Assembly (NCBI GenBank): GCA_024234215.1
Contig: JACKOQ010000003.1
Location: 124,001-188,000 of the forward strand
Direction: 5' to 3'
Length of the DNA: 64,000 nt
Source: Pseudomonadales bacterium
Lineage (GTDB): Bacteria; Pseudomonadota; Gammaproteobacteria; Pseudomonadales; UBA5862
In this document: positions 11,144 through 21,044 of the stretch, one piece after another
How positions within the stretch are numbered: position 1 is the first letter of the stretch
How the letters are laid out: every line of letters begins with the position of its first letter
Notes under the pieces: model-generated
Databases searched by the model: none
What the model was told of the DNA's origin: nothing
Seen by the model: the letters and a program-made list of their open reading frames with translations, nothing else
Made by a program: the position numbers and the translations under genes

Positions 11144-12700
11144 ATGCGCACCCGCTGGTCACGCCTGCTGCTGATGGGACTGCTCGTTGCGCTCTGCACG
11201 ACCGCAGCAGCGCAGCACACGCTGCGCGTCGCCTATGACGCCGACCCCGATTCGCTCGATCCGCATGAGCAGTTGTCAGGCGCCACGCTCCAACTCTCGC
11301 ACCTGCTGTTCGATCCACTGCTGCGCTGGAAGCAGGATCGCAGCTTTGAACCCAGGCTGGCCGAACGCTGGGAACGCATCGATCCGCTCACCACCCGCTT
11401 TCATCTGCGGCCGGGCGTCAAGTTCCACTCCGGACGTCTGCTGACCAGCCAGGATGTCGCCTGGACCTTCGCCCGGCTGCAGGGCAGCCCGGACTTCAAG
11501 GGACTGTTCGCCCCCTTCAAGCCGGTGCGAGTGATCGATGACCACACCTTCGAACTGATCACCCATCAGCCCTATCCGCTGGTGCTCAACCTCGCCACCT
11601 ACATCTTTGTGCTCGATCGGCAGTTCTATCAGGGACAGGATGAGCAGGGGCGCAACAAGGAGGCACTGGTCAAGAGTGGTGACTCCTTCGCCGCCCGCAA
11701 TGTCAGCGGCAGTGGCCCGTTCCGGCTGGTGAGCCGGCAGCAGGGGGTCAGGCTCGAACTGCAACGCTTTGCCAACCATTGGGATCGCCAATCCCCCGGC
11801 AATGTCGAGCGCATCGTGCTGACGCCGATCAAGGAGGATGCCACCCGCATCGCGGCGCTGCTGGCCGGCGATGTCGACTTCATCGCGCCGGTGCCGCCGG
11901 CCGACCTGCCGCGCCTGCAACGGCAGCCGGCCATCGAGGTGGTCACCATGACCGGCACCCGCATCATCACCCTGCAACTGAATCAGCAGCGGGTGCCGGC
12001 CTTTGCCGACCCCCGCGTGCGCCGGGCAGTGCGGCTGGCAATCAACAATGTCGGCATCAGCGAGAAGATCATGCGCGGTTTTGCCACACCAGCTGCCCAG
12101 CTCAGCCCGACGGGCTATCCCGGTCATGATCCCGCGCTCGTGCCACGGTTCGACCTCGCCGAAGCCCGGCAACTGCTGCAACAGGCTGGCCATGGCCAGG
12201 GGCTGAAAGTGACGATGCTGGCGCCCAACAACCGCTATGTGAATGATGAGCAGATCGCCCAGGCGGTGGTGGGGATGCTGGCCAAGATCGGCATCGGCGT
12301 CGAGTTGAAGACGGTGCCGAAGGCGCAATACTGGCCGCTGTTCGATCAGAGCGCGGCGGACATGCTGATGCTCGGCTGGCAGTCGGACACCGAGGACAGC
12401 GGCAACTTCTTCGAATTCATGCTGATGACCCGCGACAGCCAGAACGGCTACGGGCAGTACAACAGTGGCCACTACCACAATCCGGCGCTCGATGCGCTGC
12501 TGTTGCAGGCGCAGACCGAACTCGACCCCGCACGGCGCGCACAGTTGTTGCAGCAGGCCGAACGGCTGGTGCACGACGATGCGGCGATCATTCCGCTGCA
12601 TTGGCAGAACCTCGCCTGGGCCGCCCGCCGTGGGGTCAGGATCGACCGGATCGTCAATGTGATGGATTTTCCCTACCTGGGCGATCTGGTGATCGAGTAG
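11144..12700 (+). CDS. Oligopeptide/dipeptide ABC transporter substrate-binding protein (family 5)
   Basis: The 518-residue periplasmic binding protein starts at the ATG at 11144, where a clean signal peptide begins (LLLMGLLVALCTTAAAQ, cleaved near AAA|QHT). An upstream in-frame extension has no signal and is rejected. It shows the SBP_bac_5 pattern: DADPDSLDPHEQ, RFHLRPGVKFHSG, SGPFRL and DPRVRRAV. It should capture peptides or related solutes for the permease and ATPase genes that follow within a few bases to four-base overlaps. Ligand specificity (dipeptide, oligopeptide, opine or other) cannot be assigned. Confidence 0.92.
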   Translation: MRTRWSRLLLMGLLVALCTTAAAQHTLRVAYDADPDSLDPHEQLSGATLQLSHLLFDPLLRWKQDRSFEPRLAERWERIDPLTTRFHLRPGVKFHSGRLLTSQDVAWTFARLQGSPDFKGLFAPFKPVRVIDDHTFELITHQPYPLVLNLATYIFVLDRQFYQGQDEQGRNKEALVKSGDSFAARNVSGSGPFRLVSRQQGVRLELQRFANHWDRQSPGNVERIVLTPIKEDATRIAALLAGDVDFIAPVPPADLPRLQRQPAIEVVTMTGTRIITLQLNQQRVPAFADPRVRRAVRLAINNVGISEKIMRGFATPAAQLSPTGYPGHDPALVPRFDLAEARQLLQQAGHGQGLKVTMLAPNNRYVNDEQIAQAVVGMLAKIGIGVELKTVPKAQYWPLFDQSAADMLMLGWQSDTEDSGNFFEFMLMTRDSQNGYGQYNSGHYHNPALDALLLQAQTELDPARRAQLLQQAERLVHDDAAIIPLHWQNLAWAARRGVRIDRIVNVMDFPYLGDLVIE

Positions 12701-12734
12701 TCCTGTGCCGAACGGAAGTGGATCCAGCTCACCG

Positions 12735-13712
12735 ATGCTTGAACTGCTGCTGCGCCGCCTGATCCAGACCCTGCTGGTGCTGGGAGTGATCAGCCTGATC
12801 GCCTTCGTGATCCAGGAGCAACTCGGTGACCCGCTGCGGGAGCTGAGCGGGCAGTCGGTGTCGACCGAAGAGCGGACCCGGCTGCGTCACGAGCTGGGCC
12901 TCGATCGACCCTTTGCACTGCGCTATGGCCAGTTCGTCGGTCGCGCCCTGCGCGGTGACCTCGGCCACTCCTACTTCTTCAAGGAGCCGGCGTTGCCGCT
13001 GATTCTGGCGCGGCTACCGGCCACGCTGGAGCTGGTGCTGGGCGCAACCCTGATCGTGCTCCTGATCAGCGTTCCGGTCGGGCTGTTCGCCGCCATCCGG
13101 CCGCGTCATCCACTCAGTCAGCTCGCCATGGGGCTGACCCTGTTCGGCATCTCTGTTCCGGTTTTCATCGCCGCGATCCTCGGCATCATGCTGTTCTCGG
13201 TCAAACTGGGCTGGCTGCCGGCGCAGGGACGCGGCGAACTGAGCGCACCCTTCGGCTGGAAGTCCGGCCTCTTTACCCTCGATGGCGTGCAGCATCTGCT
13301 GCTGCCGGCCTGCACGCTGGCCTCTCTGCTGTTGCCGCTGTTCGTGCGGCTGATCCGCGCCGAGATGACCGCAGTGCTCAATCAGGAGTACATCAAGTTC
13401 GCCTGGGCCAAGGGGCTCGCGCCTGGGCGCATCTGGTGGCTGCATGCATTCAAGAACACGCTGCTGCCGCTGATCACGGTCGGCGGCATGCAGATCGGTG
13501 GCCTGGTGGCCTACGCCATCCTGACCGAAACCATTTTTCAGTGGCCGGGCATGGGCGCGCTCTTCCTGCAGTCGGTCAACCGCGCCGATGGCCCGGTGGT
13601 GACCGCCTACCTGCTGGTGGTCGGTGTGATCTTCGTCATCACCAGTACCCTGGTCGATCTGCTCTATGGCTTGGTCGACCCACGCATCAGACTGAGCGGA
13701 ACCGCGCCATGA
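12735..13712 (+). CDS. Peptide ABC transporter permease, DppB/OppB type
   Basis: This permease has 325 residues from the ATG at 12735; a GTG at 12705 would add ten polar residues. The N-terminal helix LLLRRLIQTLLVLGVISLI is followed by the DppB-type signature GLDRPFALRYGQFV and about six transmembrane segments. The EAA-like coupling loop is around EYIKFAWAKGLAPGRIWWLH. It forms the membrane channel with the next gene, whose ATG overlaps this stop by four bases. Confidence 0.93.
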   Translation: MLELLLRRLIQTLLVLGVISLIAFVIQEQLGDPLRELSGQSVSTEERTRLRHELGLDRPFALRYGQFVGRALRGDLGHSYFFKEPALPLILARLPATLELVLGATLIVLLISVPVGLFAAIRPRHPLSQLAMGLTLFGISVPVFIAAILGIMLFSVKLGWLPAQGRGELSAPFGWKSGLFTLDGVQHLLLPACTLASLLLPLFVRLIRAEMTAVLNQEYIKFAWAKGLAPGRIWWLHAFKNTLLPLITVGGMQIGGLVAYAILTETIFQWPGMGALFLQSVNRADGPVVTAYLLVVGVIFVITSTLVDLLYGLVDPRIRLSGTAP

Positions 13713-14620
13713 ACGACCGGTCATCCAGTCTGGGCCGACAGCTGCTGCGCGCGCCGGTGGCGCTCGCCGCGTTGCTGCTGTTGCTGGCATTGGTGACGGC
13801 CAGCCTGGCGGCGCAGTGGCTGGCGCCGCAGAATCCCTATGATCCGGCCAGTTACGACATCATGGATGCGCAGATCCCGCCACTGTGGCTGGCCGGCGGC
13901 GACCCGCGCTTTCTGCTCGGCAGCGATGGGCAGGGACGCGACATTCTCAGCATCATTCTGCACGGCAGCCGCATCTCGTTGCTGATCGGCCTGGGTGCCG
14001 TGGCGGTGCAGGCGCTGCTCGGCATTGTGATCGGTCTCTGCGCCGGCTATGGCAGCCGCTGGCTCGACGACCTGCTGATGCGGCTGGCCGACGTGCAGAT
14101 GTCGATCTCGACCCTGATGATCGCGCTGGTCGCGCTGGCGCTGGCACAGTCGCTGCTGCCGGCCGAGCACTATCAACACCATGTCCCGCTGCTGCTGATT
14201 CTGGTGATCGGGCTCGCCGAGTGGCCGCAGTACGCCCGCACGCTGCGCGCGGCGGTACTGGCCGAGAAGCAGCTCGCCTACGTCGAGGCGGCACGGCTGC
14301 TCGGCTTCAGCCAGCGCCGGATCCTGCTGCGCCACCTGCTGCCCAACACCCTGTCGCCGCTGCTGGTGATCTCCACGGTGCAGGTGGCCAGCGCGATCAT
14401 GAGCGAAGCCGCCCTCTCCTTTCTCGGCCTCGGCATGCCGATCACCCGTCCTTCGCTCGGCGCCCTGATCAACAGCGGTTTCGAGCTGCTGCTGAGCGGC
14501 GCCTGGTGGATCTCGATCATCCCTGGCCTCACGCTGGTACTGCTGATTCTCTGCATCAACCTGCTGGGTGACTGGCTGCGTGATGCGCTCGATCCACGTC
14601 ATGGCGGTCACGCGCCATGA
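13709..14620 (+). CDS. Peptide ABC transporter permease, DppC/OppC type
   Basis: This 303-residue permease starts at the ATG at 13709, overlapping the previous stop (ATGA). It has the OppC N-terminal helix, the periplasmic motif LGSDGQGRDILSIILHGSR, and the coupling loop EAARLLGFSQRRILLRHLLPN. It pairs with the upstream DppB-like subunit in the inner membrane. The long alternative start near 13436 lies inside the dppB-like gene and is not credible. Confidence 0.94.
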   Translation: MNDRSSSLGRQLLRAPVALAALLLLLALVTASLAAQWLAPQNPYDPASYDIMDAQIPPLWLAGGDPRFLLGSDGQGRDILSIILHGSRISLLIGLGAVAVQALLGIVIGLCAGYGSRWLDDLLMRLADVQMSISTLMIALVALALAQSLLPAEHYQHHVPLLLILVIGLAEWPQYARTLRAAVLAEKQLAYVEAARLLGFSQRRILLRHLLPNTLSPLLVISTVQVASAIMSEAALSFLGLGMPITRPSLGALINSGFELLLSGAWWISIIPGLTLVLLILCINLLGDWLRDALDPRHGGHAP

Positions 14621-15591
14621 CGCCACTGCTCGAGGTCGACCGATTGGAAGTGAGCCTGGGTCGCACGCCGCTGCTGCGACAGCTCAGCTTCACTTTGCAA
14701 GCGGGCGAGCGCCTCGGCATCGTCGGCGAGAGTGGCGCCGGCAAGTCGATGCTGGCCCATGCAGTGATGAACCTGCTGCCGCCGCCGGCGCATATCAGCA
14801 GCGGCGCGCTGCGCTTCATGCAGCAGGATCTGCGGACACTCGACCCAGCGGCGCTGCATCGCCTGCGCGGCAGGCAGATGGCGATGATCTTTCAGGATCC
14901 GATGATGACGCTGAATCCGCTGCTGACCATCGGCACCCAGTTGACCGAATGCCTGACCCATCCGCCAGCGGGGGTCGAGCGCATCAGCGCCCGGGCGGCC
15001 CGCGTCCGCGCCATCGAGGCGCTGCAGGAAGTGCGGATTCCTGCGGCCGCCAGCCAGTTGCAAGCCTATCCGCATCAGCTCTCCGGCGGCATGCGCCAAC
15101 GGGTGGCGATCGCCATCGCGCTGCTGCATCGGCCGGCCCTGCTGATCGCCGACGAACCGACCACTGCGCTCGATGTGACCATCCAGGCCGAAATTCTGGC
15201 GCTGTTGACCGAACTCTGCACCGCACAGCGGATGGCACTGATGCTGATCACCCACGACCTCGCCGTGCTGGCCGAGACCACCGACCACACGCTGGTGCTC
15301 TATGCCGGAGAGGCGGTCGAAACCGCGCCGACCCGCGCCCTGATCGAACGGCCACGCCACCCCTACAGCCGCGCCCTGCTCGATGCGCTGCCGCAGCGGG
15401 CCACGCCCGGCCAACCGCTGCGCGCCCTGGGTGGCAGCATGCCGACCGCCAGCGCCCTGCCCTCTGGTTGTGCCTTTCATCCACGTTGCCCGCAGCGCAT
15501 GTCGGTCTGCCCGCAACAGCCACCGCAGTGGCAAGGCACTGCGCCTGATCGACAGCGCCGCTGTCACCTGCCGATCGAGGTCGATGGATGA
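14617..15591 (+). CDS. Peptide ABC transporter ATPase, DppD/OppD type
   Basis: The 324-residue ATPase has Walker A GESGAGKS, signature LSGGMRQR and Walker [13 protein letters not shown], with the H-loop in LITHDLAVL. Its C-terminal oligopeptide-transporter extension carries cysteines ([15 protein letters not shown]), which are Fe-S ligands in some family members. It overlaps both neighbours by ATGA. With the DppF-like subunit it powers uptake from the cytoplasmic side. Confidence 0.95.
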   Translation: MTPLLEVDRLEVSLGRTPLLRQLSFTLQAGERLGIVGESGAGKSMLAHAVMNLLPPPAHISSGALRFMQQDLRTLDPAALHRLRGRQMAMIFQDPMMTLNPLLTIGTQLTECLTHPPAGVERISARAARVRAIEALQEVRIPAAASQLQAYPHQLSGGMRQRVAIAIALLHRPALLIADEPTTALDVTIQAEILALLTELCTAQRMALMLITHDLAVLAETTDHTLVLYAGEAVETAPTRALIERPRHPYSRALLDALPQRATPGQPLRALGGSMPTASALPSGCAFHPRCPQRMSVCPQQPPQWQGTAPDRQRRCHLPIEVDG

Positions 15592-16553
15592 GCGACCCCC
15601 TTGCGCTGCTCAGCCTGACCGCCATCGAACAGCGCTTTACCAGCGGCAGCGGTCTGCAGCGTCGCACCATCCGGGCGGTCGATGGCGTCTCGCTGCAGAT
15701 CCGCCCCGGCGAGGTGCTGGGACTGGTCGGCGAGAGCGGCTGCGGCAAATCGACGCTGGGGCGCATCGCCGTCGGCCTGACCGCGCCAGCGTCCGGCGAA
15801 GTCCGCTACCGTGGCCAGCCGATCCGGCAACTGCATGGCGATGACTGGCAGCAGTTCCGCCGGCGGGTGCAGATGGTGTTCCAGAATCCGCACGCCTCGC
15901 TCTCGCCACGGCTGCGGATCGAAGCCCAACTGCTGGAGCCGATCCGCTGGCACCACCCCACTGCCTCTGCGGCGGAACATCGGCAGCAGCTCGAAAGCCT
16001 GATGGCCGCGGTCGGCATCGACACCGCCTGGCGCCAGCGCTATCCACACCAGCTCTCCGGCGGTCAGAAACAGCGCATCGCCATCGCCCGCGCCCTCACC
16101 ACCACGCCCGAACTGATCGTCGCCGATGAGCCGGTCTCGGCACTCGATCTGTCGGTGCAGGCCCAGGTGCTCAACCTGCTGCTGGAGCTGCGGGCTTCAC
16201 GCGGACTGACCTACCTCTTCATCAGCCACGACCTTGCAGTGGTGCGCCACATCGCCGACCGGGTGGCGGTGATGTATCTCGGCACCCTGTGCGAACTGGC
16301 CCCGGCCGCGACGCTGTTCAGCGCCCCACGCCATCCCTATACCCAGGCACTGCTGCAGGCGATTCCACGGCTCGACCGCGACCGCCCCAACCCACCGCGC
16401 CTCGCTGCCGAACTGCCCAACCCCGGCACGACCCTGATCGGCTGTCCATTTCACAGCCGCTGTCCGCAGGCGCAGGCGCTCTGCCGGCAGCAGCGTCCAG
16501 CCCTGCGCCAGATCGCGGCAGAGCATCAGGTCGCCTGCCATCTGCTGGAGTGA
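15588..16553 (+). CDS. Peptide ABC transporter ATPase, DppF/OppF type
   Basis: The 321-residue ATPase has Walker A GESGCGKS, signature LSGGQKQR, Walker B LIVADEPVSALD and the C-terminal cysteine motif GCPFHSRCPQAQALC. It is the last gene of the five-gene importer operon, coupled by ATGA to the DppD-like gene. Two different ATPase subunits per transporter is the usual arrangement for Dpp/Opp systems. No terminator was seen before sixA. Confidence 0.95.
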   Translation: MSDPLALLSLTAIEQRFTSGSGLQRRTIRAVDGVSLQIRPGEVLGLVGESGCGKSTLGRIAVGLTAPASGEVRYRGQPIRQLHGDDWQQFRRRVQMVFQNPHASLSPRLRIEAQLLEPIRWHHPTASAAEHRQQLESLMAAVGIDTAWRQRYPHQLSGGQKQRIAIARALTTTPELIVADEPVSALDLSVQAQVLNLLLELRASRGLTYLFISHDLAVVRHIADRVAVMYLGTLCELAPAATLFSAPRHPYTQALLQAIPRLDRDRPNPPRLAAELPNPGTTLIGCPFHSRCPQAQALCRQQRPALRQIAAEHQVACHLLE

Positions 16554-16655
16554 AGCCGTCTCGTTCAGATGCCAGAGCAACATGCCCTGACACCTTGGTG
16601 TTCAATCCTCTATCATCCATCCAGACGTTCAATCACCTCGCAGAAACCTTCGATC

Positions 16656-17174
16656 ATGACCCGCGAACTGCTGCTGATGCGCCATGCCAAATCGGACTGG
16701 CCGCCCGATGTCGCCGACTTCAACCGTCCGCTGACCAAGCGCGGCCGTGCCGACAGCCAGAAAATGGCCGACTGGTTGCAAGCACAGCAGCTGCTGCCGG
16801 AACTGGTCATCGCCTCCACGGCGGCACGCGCGGCCGAGACCTGCCAACTGCTCTGCGCCCGGCTTGAACTGCCGCCGACCCGGTTGCGCTGGGAGCCACG
16901 CATCTATGAAGCCACCCCGACCACCCTGCTGACACGGCTGCACACCACCCCTTCCAGCTGCCGGCGACTGCTGCTGATCGGACACAATCCAGGGCTTGAG
17001 CAACTGCTGCTGACGCTGGCGCAGGATCAGATCGCCATGCGCGCCGATGGCAAACTGATGACCACCGCAGCCATCGCCCGGATTCAGCTCGACTGCGACT
17101 GGAGTGAAGTGCGTGCGAAGTGCGGCCGGCTGATCACCCTGGTCAGGCCCAAGGAGATCGAGCAGGACTCCTGA
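16656..17174 (+). CDS. sixA: Phosphohistidine phosphatase SixA-like (histidine phosphatase superfamily)
   Basis: The ATG at 16656 gives 172 residues beginning with the catalytic RHG-type motif LLLMRHAKSDWP; the histidine in RHA is the phospho-acceptor. The second signature LLLIGHNPGLEQLL carries the other active-site histidine. SixA dephosphorylates phosphohistidine on signalling or phosphotransferase proteins (HPt of ArcB, NPr in E. coli). An upstream in-frame start at 16569 adds 29 non-conserved residues and is rejected. It converges with the DUF1614 gene only six bases away. Confidence 0.85.
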   Translation: MTRELLLMRHAKSDWPPDVADFNRPLTKRGRADSQKMADWLQAQQLLPELVIASTAARAAETCQLLCARLELPPTRLRWEPRIYEATPTTLLTRLHTTPSSCRRLLLIGHNPGLEQLLLTLAQDQIAMRADGKLMTTAAIARIQLDCDWSEVRAKCGRLITLVRPKEIEQDS

Positions 17175-17180
17175 TGTCGG

Positions 17181-17882
17181 CTACGCCAGCAGCGTGGCCA
17201 GCAGCCCCGAGAGCACGATGCCATCGAAGGTGCCCGCGCCGCCGATGCTGGCAATCGGCGCCCCCAACTGCCGCACCCTGGGCAGATTGAGCAGATCGGC
17301 CCCGATCAGCGGCCCCAGCACCCCGGCCACGAAGGCGACCGGCGCGGCCATCTCGCCACCCAGTATCCAGGCGCAGAGCACCGCCGTCAGCGCCGGAAGC
17401 AACGGCGGCAAGGCCACGCCACGGCCCGGTAGCAGTTTCGCCAACCGCTGGCAGAGCAGCACATTGATGACAACTGCCAGCACTGTCCACAGCAGCATCC
17501 CGCCGCCGGCACCGGCCAGTCGCACCAGCTCATAGAGCGCGATGGCCAGCGGCACCAGACAGCCGCCGACATTGACCGCCAGCACCATGAAGCCCTCTTC
17601 AAAGGTGGTGCGTTGCGGACGCAACCGATCGAGACCAAACAGTTGCGGTGCCGGCGCATCCACCACCAGATAGGTCGGCAGGCGGTACAGCGGAATGTTG
17701 ATCAACCCACCGACCACGATGCCGATCAGCGCCAGCAGCGAGACGCCGGGACTCAGCCCCAGCTTCGCCAGCGCGGTCACCGCCGCATTGGCCAGAAAGA
17801 TCGGCACCAGCACCAGCAGACCGAACAGCAACAGCAGTGCCAGGCAGCCGGGGGGGCCGAGGAACAGACCATTTCTTGACAT
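17181..17882 (-). CDS. DUF1614 family membrane protein
   Basis: The ATG at 17882 has a GGAGG site and gives 233 residues with about six to seven hydrophobic segments. The C-terminal glycine-rich motif IASIGGAGTFDGIVLSGL is what I associate with DUF1614. The function is unknown; the fold suggests an integral inner-membrane protein. A longer reading from 18005 has no ribosome site and would run into the AT-rich leader of the next gene. Nothing in the neighbours suggests a role. Confidence 0.78.
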   Translation of the reverse strand: MSRNGLFLGPPGCLALLLLFGLLVLVPIFLANAAVTALAKLGLSPGVSLLALIGIVVGGLINIPLYRLPTYLVVDAPAPQLFGLDRLRPQRTTFEEGFMVLAVNVGGCLVPLAIALYELVRLAGAGGGMLLWTVLAVVINVLLCQRLAKLLPGRGVALPPLLPALTAVLCAWILGGEMAAPVAFVAGVLGPLIGADLLNLPRVRQLGAPIASIGGAGTFDGIVLSGLLATLLA

Positions 17883-17979
17883 CCAACTCCTCCGATCAGA
17901 CTCATTTTCCACAACGGGATGCAGTGTAACCGGCCTGCGGCAAACCTGCCGAGCGGAATGACCGCACGCCTGGCGAGTG

Positions 17980-18090
17980 TCAATTTTTTTTACACTTTCG
18001 ATCAAAAAACGATTAAAAAATCATTATTTTTTTTATTAACTATATGATTTTTAATAATATAAATTTAATGGCATCTATAGTGCTTTAACA
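17980..18090. promoter_or_regulatory. AT-rich leader upstream of the PEP-CTERM-type gene
   Basis: About 110 bases of strongly AT-rich sequence, with several A and T runs, stand out against the GC-rich surroundings. It lies between the divergent DUF1614 and PEP-CTERM genes and probably holds the promoter(s); a TATAGT hexamer is at 18076-18081. Such tracts are common targets of H-NS/MvaT-like silencers, but no specific site can be proven. Confidence 0.45.
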
Positions 18091-18120
18091 TTGGCACTAA
18101 CCACTCAGCAGGACAATGTC

Positions 18121-18861
18121 ATGATTCAGTCTCATCGCTCACCTCTGGCCGTCGCCTCCTTGGCTGCTTCGCTGCTGCTGGGCAGCTCTGCCGCCATGGC
18201 CGCCACCAGTTTCACCTATGACTTCGAAAGCGGCACCGTCGATGCCGAATGGTCGATGATTTCACCGGGCTCGCTGGCCGTCGACACCACCCCGAGCGGC
18301 CGCAAATTTCTGGGACTCAATGACAGTCAGAACCTCGGCTTCAGCAATGATGCCGTCAAGTTGACGCTCACCGGGCTGCCCAGTTACAGCGGCTTCACCC
18401 TCAGCTTCGATCTCTATGCGATCCAGAGTCTGGATGGCAATCAGTTCGGCTATGGTCCGGACCTGATCGGCGCCACCGCCACCAGTGGCTCGCTCTCCTT
18501 GCCGCTGCTGCACACCACTTTTTCCAACATACCAAGCTACAACCAGTCCTACCCGGGCAATTTTTTCTCCAGCAACCCCGCTCAGAGCGGTTCGGCTGAA
18601 CAGAACAGCCTCGGCTATTCCTACTTCGGCGATTCGGTCTACCAACTCAGCTTTGGCTGGGGATTCGGCCAGACCAATGCACCGCTTGAGGTCGTCTTCT
18701 TCGCCTCGGGCCTGCAGGGCATCGGCGACGAAAGCTGGGGCATCGACAATGTCAGGATCGAGCTGAGCGGAACCCCGGCACCCGTACCGCTGCCACCTGC
18801 GGTCTGGCTGCTCGGCACTGGCCTGATTTCGCTGGCAGGCATCGCCCGTCGCAACACCTGA
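18121..18861 (+). CDS. Secreted protein with PEP-CTERM/VPLPA-type sorting signal
   Basis: The 246-residue protein starts at the ATG at 18121 with an AGGA site. It has a signal peptide ending in AAMAA, a serine/glycine/aromatic-rich beta-type ectodomain with FDFESG-like and WGIDNVRI segments, and a C-terminal tripartite tail: [13 protein letters not shown], a hydrophobic helix and the basic end ARRN. That tail is the exosortase recognition signal. The mature protein is expected at the cell surface or in the matrix. Its exosortase is not adjacent; the one at 39204-39704 belongs to another cluster with a different tail. The ectodomain function is unknown. Confidence 0.82.
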   Translation: MIQSHRSPLAVASLAASLLLGSSAAMAATSFTYDFESGTVDAEWSMISPGSLAVDTTPSGRKFLGLNDSQNLGFSNDAVKLTLTGLPSYSGFTLSFDLYAIQSLDGNQFGYGPDLIGATATSGSLSLPLLHTTFSNIPSYNQSYPGNFFSSNPAQSGSAEQNSLGYSYFGDSVYQLSFGWGFGQTNAPLEVVFFASGLQGIGDESWGIDNVRIELSGTPAPVPLPPAVWLLGTGLISLAGIARRNT

Positions 18862-18879
18862 TCTTCCTCTGGCTGCTTC

Positions 18880-18914
18880 AAGGCCCGCCGCGCATCTTGC
18901 CGGCGGGCCTTTTG
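18880..18914 (+). terminator. Rho-independent terminator of the PEP-CTERM-type gene
   Basis: An 11-base inverted repeat (18880-18890 with 18901-18911) around a 10-base loop ends in a short T run. It lies about 20 bases after the stop and well before ilvD. Confidence 0.85.
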
Positions 18915-19001
18915 CTGTCTGAAGCAACTGCATTACCGGCCGTGCTGAACGATGCCTTTGCTACAATGCCGCCCTCCTCCTTGTCCCATGGAACCGACAC
19001 C

Positions 19002-20855
19002 ATGCCCAGTTACCGCTCCAAGACCTCCACCCATGGCCGCAACATGGCCGGCGCCCGCGCGCTGTGGCGCGCCACCGGCGTCAAGGAAGAGGACTTCGGC
19101 AAACCGATCATCGCCGTGGTCAACTCCTTCACCCAGTTCGTGCCGGGCCATGTCCACCTGCAGGATCTGGGGCAACTGGTGGCCAGGGAGATCGAACGTG
19201 CCGGCGCCATTGCCAAGGAGTTCAACACCATCGCCGTCGACGATGGCATCGCCATGGGCCATGACGGCATGCTCTACAGCCTGCCGAGCCGCGAGCTGAT
19301 TGCCGACTCGGTCGAATACATGGTCAACGCCCACTGTGCCGATGCGATGGTCTGCATCTCCAACTGCGACAAGATCACGCCGGGCATGCTGATGGCCGCA
19401 CTGCGCCTCAACATTCCGGCAATCTTCGTCTCCGGCGGACCGATGGAGGCCGGCAAGACCCGTCTCGCCGGCAAGGAGCATCACCTCGACCTGATCGACG
19501 CGATGGTGATGGCCGCCGACCCCACGGTCAGCGATGCCGATGCGGCCGAGGTGGAGCGCTCCGCCTGCCCCACCTGCGGCTCCTGCTCGGGCATGTTCAC
19601 CGCCAACTCGATGAACTGCCTGACCGAGGCACTCGGGCTGGCGCTGCCCGGCAACGGCAGCCTGCTCGCCACCCATGCCGATCGGCGCGAACTGTTCTTG
19701 CAGGCCGCACGGCGTATCGTCGAACTGACGCGCCGCCACTATGAGGAAGATGACCCGGCCGTTCTGCCACGCGCCATCTCCAACTTTCGCGCCTTCGAGA
19801 ACGCCATGACGCTCGACATCGCCATGGGTGGCTCGACCAACACGGTGCTGCACCTGCTGGCCGCCGCCCAGGAGGGCGAGATCGACTTCACGATGCGTGA
19901 CATCGATCGGCTCTCGCGCAAGGTGCCGAACCTCTGCAAGGTGGCACCGGCCACCGCCAGCTACCACATGGAGGATGTCCACCGCGCCGGCGGCGTGATG
20001 GCGATTCTGGGCGAACTCGACCGCGCCGGACTGCTGCACACCGACACCACCACGGTGCATGCCCCCACGCTAGGTGACGCGCTGGCCCGCTGGGACATCG
20101 TCCGCAGCGGCGATGCCGCGGTCAGGGAGTTCTACCGGGCCGGTCCGGCCGGCATCCCCACCCAGACCGCCTTCAGTCAGTCGACCCGCTATCCAAGCCT
20201 CGACCTCGACCGCAGTGCCGGCTGCATCCGCAATCTCGAAAATGCCTACAGCCGCGATGGCGGCCTGGCGGTGCTGTTCGGCAACATCGCCCTCAATGGC
20301 TGCATCGTCAAGACCGCCGGCGTCGACGACAGCCTGCTGCGCTTTGCCGGCCCGGCCCGCATCTTCGAGAGCCAGGAGAGCGCCGTGGCCGCCATTCTGG
20401 ATGACCAGCTCAAACCGGGCGACGTGGTGGTGATCCGCTACGAAGGGCCACGCGGCGGGCCCGGCATGCAGGAGATGCTCTACCCGACCAGCTACATCAA
20501 ATCGAAAGGGCTCGGCAAGGCTTGCGCGCTGCTGACCGATGGCCGCTTCTCCGGCGGCACTTCGGGGCTGTCGATCGGCCATGTCTCGCCCGAAGCCGCC
20601 GAAGGGGGCGCCATCGCACTGATCGAAGAGGGTGACCTGATCGAGATCGACATTCCGCAACGGCGCATCCAGCTGGCGGTCAGCGACGCTGAACTGGCGC
20701 GCCGGCGCGAGGCGATGGTCGCCCGCGGCAGCGCGGCATGGAGCCCCGGCGAAGTGCGCAGCCGCAAGGTCTCACCCGCGCTGCGCGCCTACGCCCTGCT
20801 CACCACCAGTGCCGACCGCGGCGCGGTGCGCGACCTTACTCAGTTGCGGCGTTGA
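19002..20855 (+). CDS. ilvD: Dihydroxy-acid dehydratase
   Basis: The 617-residue enzyme from the ATG at 19002 matches the usual length of about 616. Iron-sulfur cysteines are seen in [12 protein letters not shown] and [19 protein letters not shown]. Other family motifs are [12 protein letters not shown] at the N-terminus, [12 protein letters not shown], and [19 protein letters not shown] with the catalytic serine region. It converts dihydroxy acids to 2-keto acids in isoleucine and valine synthesis. It stands alone, with no other ilv gene in the window. The earlier in-frame start at 18897 overlaps the preceding terminator and is rejected. Confidence 0.97.
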   Translation: MPSYRSKTSTHGRNMAGARALWRATGVKEEDFGKPIIAVVNSFTQFVPGHVHLQDLGQLVAREIERAGAIAKEFNTIAVDDGIAMGHDGMLYSLPSRELIADSVEYMVNAHCADAMVCISNCDKITPGMLMAALRLNIPAIFVSGGPMEAGKTRLAGKEHHLDLIDAMVMAADPTVSDADAAEVERSACPTCGSCSGMFTANSMNCLTEALGLALPGNGSLLATHADRRELFLQAARRIVELTRRHYEEDDPAVLPRAISNFRAFENAMTLDIAMGGSTNTVLHLLAAAQEGEIDFTMRDIDRLSRKVPNLCKVAPATASYHMEDVHRAGGVMAILGELDRAGLLHTDTTTVHAPTLGDALARWDIVRSGDAAVREFYRAGPAGIPTQTAFSQSTRYPSLDLDRSAGCIRNLENAYSRDGGLAVLFGNIALNGCIVKTAGVDDSLLRFAGPARIFESQESAVAAILDDQLKPGDVVVIRYEGPRGGPGMQEMLYPTSYIKSKGLGKACALLTDGRFSGGTSGLSIGHVSPEAAEGGAIALIEEGDLIEIDIPQRRIQLAVSDAELARRREAMVARGSAAWSPGEVRSRKVSPALRAYALLTTSADRGAVRDLTQLRR

Positions 20856-21044
20856 GGTCTCTGCGCTGCGCCAGTCACAATGCCGGCTGGCGCAGCGGAG
20901 TTGGAAAATGCCACCCGCCCGCTGATTGCACGAACCTCCCGTTTCATCAGCCATTCCCACCGCTGCGACAATCTGTCGCATTCTATTGCCCCGCCAGCTT
21001 CCCTACACTGCCGCGCCAATCGACACTGCTCCAGGAGTTTGGCC

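Noticed and set aside
20864..20897. Inverted repeat after ilvD as a terminator
   Set aside because: A 9- to 10-base stem exists but there is no T tract after it, so intrinsic termination cannot be supported.
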